From: Nostoc sphaeroides
GTDB taxonomy: Bacteria; Cyanobacteriota; Cyanobacteriia; Cyanobacteriales; Nostocaceae
NCBI RefSeq assembly: GCF_003443655.1
Contig: NZ_CP031941.1
Span: forward strand, 2,227,501-2,291,500
Reading direction: 5' to 3'
DNA: 64,000 nt
Shown here: piece by piece, positions 53,157 through 62,040 of the stretch
Position numbering within the stretch: position 1 is the first letter of the stretch
How the letters are laid out: every line of letters starts with the position of its first letter
Position numbers and translations under genes: made by a program
Notes under the pieces: generated by a model
The model's database searches: none
What the model was told of the DNA's origin: nothing
What the model saw: the letters and a program-made list of their open reading frames with translations, nothing else

Positions 53157-54611
53157 TTACTTGACTTCCACCGCAACTTCCGCAGACATCCCCGGAGTAA
53201 TCCGCGATTCGTATCCTTGAATGCTCTTTTGGTCAAAAACTACTTTTACTGGGATGCGTTGCACAACTTTGGTAAAGTTACCTGTAGCGTTATCCGGTGG
53301 TAATAAGGCAAACTGAGCGCCGGAAGCTGGGGAAATACTGTCAACACGACCAACAAAGGTGTGATGAGGGAAACTATCGAGCTTAATTTCTACTGGCTCT
53401 CCTGGGCGCATCTTTTCTAATTGAGTTTCTTTGAAGTTCGCAATTACCCAATACTGGTTATCCACGATCGCCATTAATGGTGTTCCCGATTGGACTCTAT
53501 TGCCAACTTCGGCGTTTTTCCTACCTACTCGTCCGGCACTGGGGGCGGTAACGTTGGCGTAAGATAGTTGCAATTGTGCATCTTTTAGCGATGCTTCCGA
53601 TTGCGCGATCGCTGCTTTTGCCGCTTCGTATTGGCTACGTTTTACTGTGGTATCTTGTCCGCCTGCGGTAGCTTGTTGCAATCCTCCCCTAGATGCTGCC
53701 AATTTAGCTTGGGCGTTGACTACATTTTCTTGCGCCTGTGCTAGTTGAGACTGGGCTTGGGCGACACCAACTCTCGCAGACGCTAACTTAGCTTGGGCTT
53801 GTTCTACTCCCTGAATAGCGGCGTTTTTCTGTGCCGTAGCCACATCATAAGCTGCCTTGGCTGTATCTAACTGCTGACGAGCGATCGCACCTGATTTATA
53901 CAACTGGTTGTAGCGATTGTAATCTGCTTGGGCTTTTTCCAAGTTCGCATTTGTTTGCGCTACCTGCGCTTGGGCGGCGGGAATCCCTGCTTCGGCTAGT
54001 CTAACTTGGGCTTGCGCTGCTGGTATCCCAGCTTGGGCTTCTTGGACTGCTGCTTGGGCTGTGGAAATTGCTGCTACCGCACCGCTAACATCTCCCTGCG
54101 CTTGAGTTGTCTTACCAGTGGTAGTTTCTGAACTTAGAGCAATATTTGCTTGGGCGGCTTGCGCCTGTCCACGAGCATTTTCTAGGGCTGCTGCTGCTTG
54201 TTGTACCTTGCTTTCATAGTCCCGTGGATCTAACTTCACTAACAATTGTCCCGGTTGCACCAGTTGGTTATCATTCACAAGTACTTCACTTATAGTTCCG
54301 GGAATGCGGCTACTAACTTGGTGAATGTTTCCAGCAACAGTGGCGTTGTCGGTTTCTTGGTGGGTGGAGGCGTATTGCCAATAGTTATAACCAAAACCAC
54401 CTGCGGCGATCGCACTCACACCTAATGCTGCCAATATTAAACCAGTCGGTCTTTTGCGCTTCGGTGGAACTTCTTTTTCTTTCTCTATCTCAGGTGTTAC
54501 AACAGTTGCTTCTGCTGTCACAGTTTCTAAAGTCTCGGAATCAGGAATCAATTGTTTTCCGATAAATGGGGTTTTGTTTTGGTTGTGTCCGTTAAAAGTA
54601 TTACTGGTCAT
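53157..54611 (-). CDS. EmrA/HlyD-family membrane fusion protein
   Basis: 484 residues. A cytoplasmic N-terminus, one membrane helix near 54-74 (LILAALGVSAIAAGGFGYNY), the first barrel half (ISEVLVNDNQLVQPGQLLVK), a very long Ala/Gln-rich coiled coil with repeated AQAQVRLAE-type units, then SYANVTAPSAGRVGRKNAEV and the second half. It links the EmrB-like exporter to an outer-membrane channel. It is regulated probably by the MarR protein encoded 162 bases upstream, whose candidate operator sites lie in front of this gene. Confidence 0.92.
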   Translation of the reverse strand: MTSNTFNGHNQNKTPFIGKQLIPDSETLETVTAEATVVTPEIEKEKEVPPKRKRPTGLILAALGVSAIAAGGFGYNYWQYASTHQETDNATVAGNIHQVSSRIPGTISEVLVNDNQLVQPGQLLVKLDPRDYESKVQQAAAALENARGQAQAAQANIALSSETTTGKTTQAQGDVSGAVAAISTAQAAVQEAQAGIPAAQAQVRLAEAGIPAAQAQVAQTNANLEKAQADYNRYNQLYKSGAIARQQLDTAKAAYDVATAQKNAAIQGVEQAQAKLASARVGVAQAQSQLAQAQENVVNAQAKLAASRGGLQQATAGGQDTTVKRSQYEAAKAAIAQSEASLKDAQLQLSYANVTAPSAGRVGRKNAEVGNRVQSGTPLMAIVDNQYWVIANFKETQLEKMRPGEPVEIKLDSFPHHTFVGRVDSISPASGAQFALLPPDNATGNFTKVVQRIPVKVVFDQKSIQGYESRITPGMSAEVAVEVK

Positions 54612-54658
54612 GATTCTTAACTCTTTGTTCGTTCAATAATTTGATTGATAGTCTTTTA

Positions 54659-54714
54659 TTTAGAATGCGTAGTATTTTCTGAAAAAAATTCTTATTTCCT
54701 TAGTATGCGTATTA
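54659..54714. promoter_or_regulatory. Candidate MarR operator sites upstream of the emrA-like gene
   Basis: TTAGAATGCGTAGTATT (about 54659) and TTAGTATGCGTATTATT (about 54700) share TAG(T/A)ATGCGTA. The same word recurs 12 bases before the MarR start codon at 55252. Spacing and placement fit repressor binding; not tested. Confidence 0.5.
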
Positions 54715-54772
54715 TTATCTCAAAACAATTCTTTACAGCACCTCCCCCGGCCGGGTGATTATGGCATTATCT

Positions 54773-55240
54773 TTAGGAGAGGTTAGCGATCGCCCGATTC
54801 AAGATTTGGGAAAATATTTCTCGGTCAGCAAAGGAAATACCGTCCATCGCTTCATCACGCACGGCTGCGGCGATTGGGGGTAAAACAGTTTCTAATTCCC
54901 TACCTGCATCCGTGAGCCAGATTCGCCAAATGCGGCGATCGTGAATGTCGCGTTCTCGACGCACCAAGCCGCGTTCTTCCATCCGATCTAGTACGCCTGT
55001 TAAAGTCCCCCCCACTTGTTTGAGTTTGTCCCCAATACTAGAAGTAGGTAAACCATCTTCTTGCCACAAACAGCACAACACCAGCCAGTGAAATGGCGTA
55101 AGTCCAAAGGGTTCTAGCCTATCTGTAAACTTGCGTCCGAGTAGTTGTGAGACTAATTTGATTCTGTAACCCAAATTGTATGGTGCCAGATTTTGCTGCC
55201 ACGAATCTAAAGCTGGGGAATGATTAGATGTAGAAACCAT
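54773..55240 (-). CDS. MarR-family transcriptional regulator
   Basis: 155 residues with a winged helix-turn-helix: GLTPFHWLVLCCLWQEDGLP, TSSIGDKLKQVGGTLTGVLD, RMEERGLVRRERDIHDRRIW and RIWLTDAGRELE. It probably represses the adjacent EmrA/EmrB-like pump genes and itself, with release by a small-molecule ligand. Candidate operators lie in front of both this gene and the emrA-like gene. Same strand as the pump genes. Confidence 0.92.
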   Translation of the reverse strand: MVSTSNHSPALDSWQQNLAPYNLGYRIKLVSQLLGRKFTDRLEPFGLTPFHWLVLCCLWQEDGLPTSSIGDKLKQVGGTLTGVLDRMEERGLVRRERDIHDRRIWRIWLTDAGRELETVLPPIAAAVRDEAMDGISFADREIFSQILNRAIANLS

Positions 55241-55251
55241 TTAGCAAAATA

Positions 55252-55273
55252 CTTAGTATGCGTACTATTATTA
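55252..55273. promoter_or_regulatory. Candidate MarR autoregulatory operator
   Basis: CTTAGTATGCGTACTATTATTA, with the partial palindrome AGTA-TGCG-TACT, placed 12 bases upstream of the marR start codon. Same core as the two sites near 54659-54714. Confidence 0.5.
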
Positions 55274-55317
55274 TAACTAGACTAGTCTTTTTTAGCAATA
55301 GTTGCTTGGCATCTGTC

Positions 55318-56973
55318 TTAGGGAAGAACTTGAATCAACTGGTACTCTTTAACAGTGCCGATAATGCGGTGAGGTCGAGATAATTTAGGGGACTGATCAG
55401 CATAGATCCAAGCATAGCTCAAAGGTGGTATTTGGGAAATAGAGGCTACTTGTTGGGCATGAGTAGAAAGATAGAACTCAAACATTACTTGGGTTTTCTG
55501 GTCTATTTGCACATAGTAGGTAGGATGAGATTGGAGAATTGAGGCGATCGCGCTTTGTTGTAAAAAACTTCTTAAAACAGGGTTATAGTCACTTAATAGA
55601 CCTATGCTACCAGTCGTCGCCAAAGCCAGCCAACAGGGAATTAACCAACCTGCAATCCAATAACGGGCTGTGAGAAACTTTTTGCCAAAGTGGTAACGAC
55701 TAATCCACACCACAGGTAAAATTAACCAACCCAAGCCCAAAACTAAGGCAATAGTTGCATAGTTGCGGATATCAGAACTACCCCAACGAAGAACACCAAT
55801 ACTCGTTATTACAAGTAAAACACCGAACCCACCAAAGCCATAACTGATATTTCGAGGAAGATTCTTCTTTGCAAAAAGGCTTAATATATTTATTTTACCT
55901 TTTTGAAGAGGTAATTGGGGGGAAATTCCTGTCTGGTAAATACTACCTAACCAGTTTAAACCCACAGATGCAAACAAAGCTATAAATGGATAAAGGCAAA
56001 GACTATAGTGAGGGAGACGAGTGCTAAAAAGACTAAGTTCACAAAATAGGACAATTGGAAAGCCAACTAATATTAACTGATAACGAGCAATCGGACGACG
56101 GACAGTCAAAAACAAACCTAAAAGTCCAAAAAAAGCCCAAGGAAATGCTTTTAAAAGAATATTCCATAAATAAAACAGCCGATCATTTCTATAATTATTT
56201 TCAGAACCTAGTTGCACAACAAACTTGAGCAACTCGTCAAAACTTTGATTTCCGTAGTGCAGCCAGCTTAACCACAGCCAAATGCAGGTAGGGATTAAAC
56301 CGACAAAAAAGCCTAAATACAAAAATGGGTTAGTAAGATGATGATGACGGCGATGTTCCCAAATTAAATAAGGGAGTAAAGCTACGATTGGCAAAAAAAT
56401 CATAAAGCTTCTGACTAAGAAGCCTAAACCTAAACTTAAACCAGCTATAAAACTCCAAAAATAGCGATATTTAGGATGTAATTCCGTTTTGATTAAAGAC
56501 CAAATAGCTAAAAGTACCAAGAAAATCATCGGCAGATCAGGTGTACTTAAGCGAGAGTATTGCAGCCAGAGAAATTCCACACTTAAAATTGCAGCAGCAA
56601 GCCAAGCTAATTTTTTGCCTAGCATAATTTTGCCGATTTCATACACCAGCCATAAGCTAAAAATGCTAGCAATCATACTAGGAATACGCGCACTAGTATC
56701 ACTCATCCCAAACAGCTTGTAGAAACTGGCAATTATCCAATAAGGGCCAGGGGTTTTATGATGTGCTGTTTCCCAAGGAGTTATCCAATTACCAGAATCA
56801 AACATTAGACGGGCACGCGATGCGTAAAGTGCTTCATCATGTGCCATCAGGCTATTGTGCCCAGAAGTAAATAATAATAAGGGCAGTATCCAAACTAACA
56901 AACTTAAATAGGGTAATAATGCTACTAAGCGGAGTCGTCTAATATACTGCAAGAATTGTAGTTTATATAACAT
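55318..56973 (-). CDS. GT39 / ArnT-like polyprenyl-phosphate sugar transferase
   Basis: 551 residues with about 11-12 membrane helices. The catalytic loop after the first helix reads MAHDEALYASRARLM, with the acidic pair of the GT39/ArnT class, followed by WITPWETAHHKTPGPYW. These enzymes move a sugar from an undecaprenyl carrier to lipid A or other acceptors on the periplasmic side. It differs from the 16997 gene in lacking a large soluble tail. Probable cell-envelope glycan role. Confidence 0.85.
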   Translation of the reverse strand: MLYKLQFLQYIRRLRLVALLPYLSLLVWILPLLLFTSGHNSLMAHDEALYASRARLMFDSGNWITPWETAHHKTPGPYWIIASFYKLFGMSDTSARIPSMIASIFSLWLVYEIGKIMLGKKLAWLAAAILSVEFLWLQYSRLSTPDLPMIFLVLLAIWSLIKTELHPKYRYFWSFIAGLSLGLGFLVRSFMIFLPIVALLPYLIWEHRRHHHLTNPFLYLGFFVGLIPTCIWLWLSWLHYGNQSFDELLKFVVQLGSENNYRNDRLFYLWNILLKAFPWAFFGLLGLFLTVRRPIARYQLILVGFPIVLFCELSLFSTRLPHYSLCLYPFIALFASVGLNWLGSIYQTGISPQLPLQKGKINILSLFAKKNLPRNISYGFGGFGVLLVITSIGVLRWGSSDIRNYATIALVLGLGWLILPVVWISRYHFGKKFLTARYWIAGWLIPCWLALATTGSIGLLSDYNPVLRSFLQQSAIASILQSHPTYYVQIDQKTQVMFEFYLSTHAQQVASISQIPPLSYAWIYADQSPKLSRPHRIIGTVKEYQLIQVLP

Positions 56974-57111
56974 TGAATTGATAAAAATTGAATGCTGCTA
57001 TTTAGACTCGTTTATGTGCCCTACTGTTATTAAAATATGTTACATAGTGTTTGTTAAAAAATATCTGAAATTGCAGTAATTTTCGGAAAAAGCCCTCTAA
57101 AGCAGAGATTT

Positions 57112-57756
57112 ATGCAGTTAAAACCGAATCAACGCCTGAAATTAGACGACACAGACGATAAGCTGTTCTATGCTTATCCCCGCTTTGTTACCCATGTCGA
57201 TGAAGGATTTATTCAACAGCTAACAGATTTATATCGCGATCGCCTCAAACCCAACACCCGCATTTTTGATATGATGAGCAGCTGGGTGTCTCATCTACCA
57301 GAAGAAATGCAGTTTGCCCATGTGGAAGGACACGGACTCAACGGTGAGGAACTAGCACGAAATCCCCGTTTAAATCATTACTTTGTGCAAAATCTTAACG
57401 AAAATCCGCAGCTACCTTTACCAGATGAAGATTTTGATGCTGTTCTCAATTGCGTATCTGTGCAGTATGTGCAATATCCAGAAGCAGTATTTTCTGAAAT
57501 TTACCGCATCTTGAAACCCGGTGGTGTCGCAATTATCAGCTTTTCCAACCGGATGTTTTTTGAAAAAGCGATTCAAGCTTGGCGAGAAGCTTCAGAAGCA
57601 CAGCGAGTGGAATTAGTCAAAGAGTATTTCGCCTCAGTTCCAGGATTTACAACCGCAGAAGTTATAGCTAATAAATCAACATTACCGAATTTTTTACAGT
57701 GGTTGGGTGCAGCTGGAGGAGATCCGTTTTATGCCGTTATAGCTTACCGTAGTTAA
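57112..57756 (+). CDS. Class I SAM-dependent methyltransferase
   Basis: 214 residues of the UbiE-like fold. Motif I region IFDMMSSWVSHLP replaces the usual glycine-rich loop, which is atypical. LPLPDEDFDAVLNCVSVQYV and EIYRILKPGGVAIISFSN are the classical motifs II and III. Substrate unknown. It is followed by a 48-bp minimal MITE. Start ATG 57112, alone. Confidence 0.85.
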   Translation: MQLKPNQRLKLDDTDDKLFYAYPRFVTHVDEGFIQQLTDLYRDRLKPNTRIFDMMSSWVSHLPEEMQFAHVEGHGLNGEELARNPRLNHYFVQNLNENPQLPLPDEDFDAVLNCVSVQYVQYPEAVFSEIYRILKPGGVAIISFSNRMFFEKAIQAWREASEAQRVELVKEYFASVPGFTTAEVIANKSTLPNFLQWLGAAGGDPFYAVIAYRS

Positions 57757-57770
57757 GTCAAATATTCACT

Positions 57771-57818
57771 AGGGGACTTCCAAATAAAAAAATATACAAC
57801 TATTTCTTGGAAGTCCCT
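57771..57818 (+). mobile_element. Minimal 48-bp element of the AGGGACTTCCAA family
   Basis: Almost only the two ends: AGGGGACTTCCAAATAAAAA and ACTATTTCTTGGAAGTCCCT. It shows that the inverted ends alone define the family. A GTAGTAAGCACAAAGCG / AAGTCCTTACTACG repeat follows. Confidence 0.8.
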
Positions 57819-57956
57819 AGTACAATGTCTAAGCTAGTGCAAGAGGGTTTGTAGTAAGCACAAAGCGTGCTTAGAAAATAAGGACTAAAGTCCTTACTAC
57901 GAACTTACTTACCTGCTCAAAATTAAAATACTTTTGTATATAGATAATTTGTGTAG

Positions 57957-58412
57957 ATGAATTATTGGCTAATGAAATCAGAACCAGAAGCCTATAGCAT
58001 TGCTGACCTTCAACAGCAGAACGAGACTATCTGGGACGGTGTTCGCAATTATCAAGCTCGCAACTTTTTGCGCCAAATGCATGAAGGAGACTTAGCTTTT
58101 TTCTATCACTCCAGCACTAATCCTCCCGGTATTGCTGGGTTAATGCGTGTAGTAAAAAAAGATATTGTTGACCCGACCCAGTTTGAGCCAGAAAGTAAAT
58201 ACTACGACCCGAAATCGAGTTCCGAATCCCCTCGGTGGCAAACAGTTGTAGTGAAATTTGTTGAGGCTTTTTCTAACCCCATCTTGCTATCAATACTTAA
58301 AGAAGAGTTTAGCGCCGAAGAGTTAATGTTGGTCAGACAAGGAAATCGGTTATCAGTGATGCCCGTCCCTGAAGCAGTAGCTTTGAAGATTCTGGCGATG
58401 AAAACCTTCTAG
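57957..58412 (+). CDS. EVE-domain protein
   Basis: 151 residues of the EVE fold, related to PUA and YTH domains that read modified bases: MNYWLMKSEPEAYSIADLQQ, WDGVRNYQARNFLR, GDLAFFYHSSTNPPGIAGLM, LLVRQG-like segment LMLVRQGNRLSVMPV. Full length. It probably binds a modified cytosine or RNA base; biological role in bacteria is unproven. Alone. Confidence 0.92.
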   Translation: MNYWLMKSEPEAYSIADLQQQNETIWDGVRNYQARNFLRQMHEGDLAFFYHSSTNPPGIAGLMRVVKKDIVDPTQFEPESKYYDPKSSSESPRWQTVVVKFVEAFSNPILLSILKEEFSAEELMLVRQGNRLSVMPVPEAVALKILAMKTF

Positions 58413-58527
58413 TTTAAAATTACACTAGGTCTAGGTAAATAAAAGTGCGTCAAAGTTGAGATGCTCACGCCTACATTAGGATTTACGCATAAAGATTCTC
58501 TGGGAAAATTGGGTGTGAACTTTACTA

Positions 58528-58893
58528 TTAACGCTGCCAATCATATATTAATCGTCCATGACGATCACGCACAAGTTCCCATTCTCCATGACGATATGGT
58601 TGTCCGTGATAACGTACAGAGCGATAGCGTCGTCTGTAATAATGTCGTCGATTCTGCTGGCGTTGATAATTATATTGCCCAGTCCGTTGGCGTCTATGAT
58701 AACGTCGTCGAGTCCGTCGATGAGCTAACAAAAGCTCTTCACTTTGCTCTCCAACTAATTTTATCTGGGCGTCAAGACTTGGTTCATTGAGAACATTATT
58801 TAGAGTATTATCCTTGGCTTCAGCCAAAGTAGGTGGATAAATGAAGGCTAATAGCAGGAACACAATTGAGGATAGCTTTTTGAAACGGTTCAC
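58528..58893 (-). CDS. Secreted Arg/His/Tyr-rich basic protein
   Basis: 121 residues. A clear signal peptide (LSSIVFLLLAFIYPPTLAEA) is followed by a short acidic part (about 26-55) and a tail dense in Arg, His and Tyr (RRTRRRYHRRQRTGQYNYQR; RRHYYRRRYRSVRYHG) ending in HGRLIYDWQR. Nothing similar is recognised. It may bind nucleic acid, polysaccharide or metal outside the cell. A 109-codon frame on the other strand is regarded as its shadow. Confidence 0.75.
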   Translation of the reverse strand: MNRFKKLSSIVFLLLAFIYPPTLAEAKDNTLNNVLNEPSLDAQIKLVGEQSEELLLAHRRTRRRYHRRQRTGQYNYQRQQNRRHYYRRRYRSVRYHGQPYRHGEWELVRDRHGRLIYDWQR

Positions 58894-59061
58894 GTCTTTG
58901 CTTTTCCTAGAGTATTGGTAATAATTTTATTTAATACTTAAGTTGAGCAATTATATAGTTCAGAATTCACAAACTTTAGTAAGGCAAAAGTAACGAAATT
59001 TACTTATATAGCAGTCCGCTTTGATTTTTGAAATTATTTGTGTAGAGAGGGAGTGGGGAGT

Positions 59062-59233
59062 GGGAGCATCCCACTTTTTCAAAATCTAACAATCTTCCGT
59101 CATTGCGAACGCGAGTGCGTCTCGTAGAGAGGAGGAACGACGAAGCAATCGCAATGGCTGGGATTGCTTCGTTCCTCGCAATGACTTGTTTTATTTTATT
59201 ATTTCATCGAATAATAAAAACTGGGATGCACCC
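59062..59233 (+). mobile_element. 172-bp MITE, second copy
   Basis: Same length and nearly the same sequence as 878-1049, with ends GGGAGCATCCCA and TGGGATGCACCC. Near its right end a short internal stem-loop has the loop in the opposite orientation to copy 1. No target duplication is visible. The rest of the gap 58894-59346 shows no gene. Confidence 0.9.
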
Positions 59234-59346
59234 GTTTCGGAGTCTCCGGCTCCGCTCCTGAATTCTGCTTTTTGAATTCTTCTTCAATAGTAAATAAATA
59301 AGATGCGTTTCCCCTAGTATTGGAAGTGGTTGCATCCATAGAAAAA

Positions 59347-61296
59347 TCAATTTTGATTCCTCTCAATTGTTATTTGCCAAGTGTTTAATGTGGTTCCTAC
59401 AGTTTTATCAAGGTTTGTCAAAGCATTGAGATATTCAATAGTTGCATTAAGTTCTGCATTTCTTGCCTCTACCAAACTATTTTCTAGACTGACAATCTCG
59501 AAGACTCCAGATCCCCTGCCTAATCTCTGTTTTTCTCTTTCTATCTCTAGTTGTCGTTCAGAAGACTCCCTGGCTTGCCCTGCAAGTTCGACCTGCTTAA
59601 AACTCAAATTAACATCTCTAATTCCGTCTGTTACCTGAATATCTAAACTTTCACGCTGCTCGTTCAAATTGTTTTCTGTTTGCAGTAGGTTGACTCGACT
59701 GCGCTGAAATGTTTGTTCGACTGTCAGATCGCCTAATGTTTTGCTAAAAATTAGCCCGGCTCTAACGTCTGGTGTTGCATTGTTTCCTGCATTGTCATAA
59801 CTGATATTTAAACCTAAGTCCCAACGTCTGTTATTTTCTGCCTCTAACAGGTTAAGTTTAGCTATATCTTGGTTTAACTGTGCCTGCAAATATTCCGGCT
59901 GATTTAAGAGCGCTAATTGCTTTATTTTGTTTTGGTCTAAAGTAACGGGTGACGCCTTGGGAACTTCTGCTGCCACAATATTAGTATTTTGATCGATATC
60001 GAGAACCTGAAGTAAAGCTAACTTTGTTGACTGAAGACTATTTTGAGCAGCCACCAAGCTGACTTGTCGGTTAGCGATCGCTGTCTGGCTTTGGATAATT
60101 TCAACTGGTGCTAACCTACCCGCAGCAATCAGAGCTTGGTTAATTTCCAGAATTTCTTGAGCGCTTTTCAGAGAAAGCTGTTCGATTTTCAATTGTTCCT
60201 GAGCGCGGAGTAAATTTCGGTATGCCAAAATAGCATCCGTAATAGTATTGGTCAATGTCGATTTTAAACCCAGGACATTGCTTTTTTCTGTGAGTCGAGC
60301 AGTCTTAATTGAAGCTCTGTTTACATCGACTCCAGCTCCTCTCAATAGAGGTTGGTTAAAACTTATCTTTGGCGTTAGAGCGTTACCTGCGAAGCCAAAA
60401 CTCAGTTCTCCCCCGGTGGGAATCTTCATTTTTGCCTCAAGACCGGCTTCATTAGTAGTTGTGGTTGCACTAGACTCGGATGATGCTACCGACATTGAAA
60501 GGGAGGGTGTAAAATCAGGAGCAAATTTATCTTCTGCCACTGCCAGGTCTTGTCTTTGAGCTATCCTTTCGAGATATGAGTTTTTAATCGTTCTATTGTT
60601 TTGCAAAGCCAAAACGACAATATCAGAAAGCTTCAGTGCAACTGTACCAGCATTCTGTAATGATTCCTGTTGATTTTGTTTGAGACTATTTTCAGCCTTT
60701 TTTTCGACTTTTGGAAATTGATTCTGAGAAATTAGCGCTGCTGCTTGGGTTTGCTCTCCTTGCGTATCAGTGGTTAACTGAAAGTTGATCGGTGATTCTT
60801 CTTTGGAGACGCTTTGAGATGGCGCTCTAACCAAGTCCGGCGGCGGCTGCTTATCATTTATTAAGTTGAAGGTTAAGAGCGATCGCCGAAGGCGGGTCTT
60901 CGACCATCGCGTCTGGTTGTTAAGAAGCTGCTGGTTATTTTGATTCTGAGGTTGCAAATTAGCTACAAGTGTGTTGTGCATTTTTGAAGCGTCAAGTGTA
61001 GGTTTTGCGCTGTTTGTTGGCTGTTGGCGTTCTTGGTCTGTTGGATGCGATCGCGTTTTCCTGTCGTTACTAATTGGCTGATTGCCTTCGCTAACGATTG
61101 GCGGTTTGACTGCTGTCTCAACGCCAACAGCAGGTGTGAATATCTTCGGGGACTTAAAAATCTGGGTGAGAATACGAGTTGTACCCAGAATAACAGTTGA
61201 AACAACGACCGCATTAAGTAAGAATAAGTTGAGCGATCGCAAAGATAGATAAAGTTGGTTTTGAGGTTGAGAATCTTGGTTAGGTAGCTTCTGCAT
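59347..61296 (-). CDS. TolC-family outer-membrane channel protein with long N-terminal extension
   Basis: 649 residues. The C-terminal 420 (from about 225, KLSDIVVLALQNNRTIKNSY) form the TolC/OEP fold with two homologous halves (ILAYRNLLRAQEQLKIEQLS; LDIQVTDGIRDVNLSFKQVE; VEARNAELNATIEYLNALTN). Residues about 28-48 are hydrophobic and could be a signal or anchor, then a long Gln/Asn/Ser/Thr-rich linker as in cyanobacterial TolC homologues. It would serve as the outer-membrane exit for exporters, possibly the HlyD systems at 4.3 or 53 kb, though neither is adjacent. Confidence 0.9.
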   Translation of the reverse strand: MQKLPNQDSQPQNQLYLSLRSLNLFLLNAVVVSTVILGTTRILTQIFKSPKIFTPAVGVETAVKPPIVSEGNQPISNDRKTRSHPTDQERQQPTNSAKPTLDASKMHNTLVANLQPQNQNNQQLLNNQTRWSKTRLRRSLLTFNLINDKQPPPDLVRAPSQSVSKEESPINFQLTTDTQGEQTQAAALISQNQFPKVEKKAENSLKQNQQESLQNAGTVALKLSDIVVLALQNNRTIKNSYLERIAQRQDLAVAEDKFAPDFTPSLSMSVASSESSATTTTNEAGLEAKMKIPTGGELSFGFAGNALTPKISFNQPLLRGAGVDVNRASIKTARLTEKSNVLGLKSTLTNTITDAILAYRNLLRAQEQLKIEQLSLKSAQEILEINQALIAAGRLAPVEIIQSQTAIANRQVSLVAAQNSLQSTKLALLQVLDIDQNTNIVAAEVPKASPVTLDQNKIKQLALLNQPEYLQAQLNQDIAKLNLLEAENNRRWDLGLNISYDNAGNNATPDVRAGLIFSKTLGDLTVEQTFQRSRVNLLQTENNLNEQRESLDIQVTDGIRDVNLSFKQVELAGQARESSERQLEIEREKQRLGRGSGVFEIVSLENSLVEARNAELNATIEYLNALTNLDKTVGTTLNTWQITIERNQN

Positions 61297-61395
61297 GATG
61301 AGATTAATTTAGTAGATTGTTCTGCTCGCCTAATTTAGATTGAGATTGATTTTTGGCGTTGTTTAGATAAAGCGATCGCACGTTGCCTTCATGAC

Positions 61396-61569
61396 TCACA
61401 CCTCGCCTTTATCTCCTCTCCTTATGCTCATAGAGGAATGCCGTAGGCGTGGTGAGGTAATTGAGCCGTAACTCGCTATCAAATCTTTAGACACCGCCGC
61501 CACTGTCAGGTTGGCGTTGTCAGATTTGTAAGTTGCATCGGGTAGTAGTTTACGTTTAGTAAAACCCAT
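61396..61569 (-). CDS. Possible small protein upstream of the TolC gene
   Basis: A 57-codon frame: MGFTKRKLLPDATYKSDNAN, then LTVAAVSKDLIASYGSI, then a basic end partly made of dispersed-repeat DNA. The first 40 codons have protein-like composition. No clear ribosome site. Same strand as the TolC gene, 99 bases before it. Could be the start of a truncated gene. Confidence 0.35.
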   Translation of the reverse strand: MGFTKRKLLPDATYKSDNANLTVAAVSKDLIASYGSITSPRLRHSSMSIRRGDKGEV

Positions 61570-62040
61570 TGCTGCTGTCTGAATACTAGTCTTGATTTTA
61601 CCCTAAACTGCTTACTTTACTTTTTGTGTAACTTTCGGAAACAAAAGTGCTTTAGTTTTGAGCGCAAAAGATTATAGAATTATTAACAACCAAGTTTTAA
61701 GGAAAGCAGGAAGCCGGAGGAATTTTATACCATTTCTCCAAATATTTCCCAAATATGATACCCCCAGTCCCTCTTTTTTAAAGGTCTGGGGGAATTCTGA
61801 TATGTTGCAATCTTATAAAAACTTATTATTACTATTCAGCATTAAAACTGCTTTTGGACGTTTCAAAAGTTAACACAATAAAAACATAATTACTATAGTT
61901 ATGTTTTAAAAACAAGCTGTATTGCCTTGATTTTCTATATTGATTGATATAAAAATTGAATTAAGTAGATTAAGCATTGACGGCTTAGTTTTACTTAAGA
62001 AAACTAGGTGAAAAAACTATAACTAAACCTACAGAAGATC
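61570..62040. other. Intergenic, AT-rich
   Basis: Contains an inverted CCCCCAGTCCCTC / GGTCTGGGGG repeat near 61760-61795. A 71-codon frame there is not supported. Promoter of the gene at 62041 presumably lies within the last 150 bases. Confidence 0.4.

Noticed and set aside
58461..58790. A 109-codon plus-strand frame rich in D, V and N
   Set aside because: Antisense to the secreted Arg/His-rich gene, which has a convincing signal peptide.
61658..61873. A 71-codon plus-strand frame
   Set aside because: Crosses a CCCCCAGTCCC-type intergenic repeat; no protein-like pattern.
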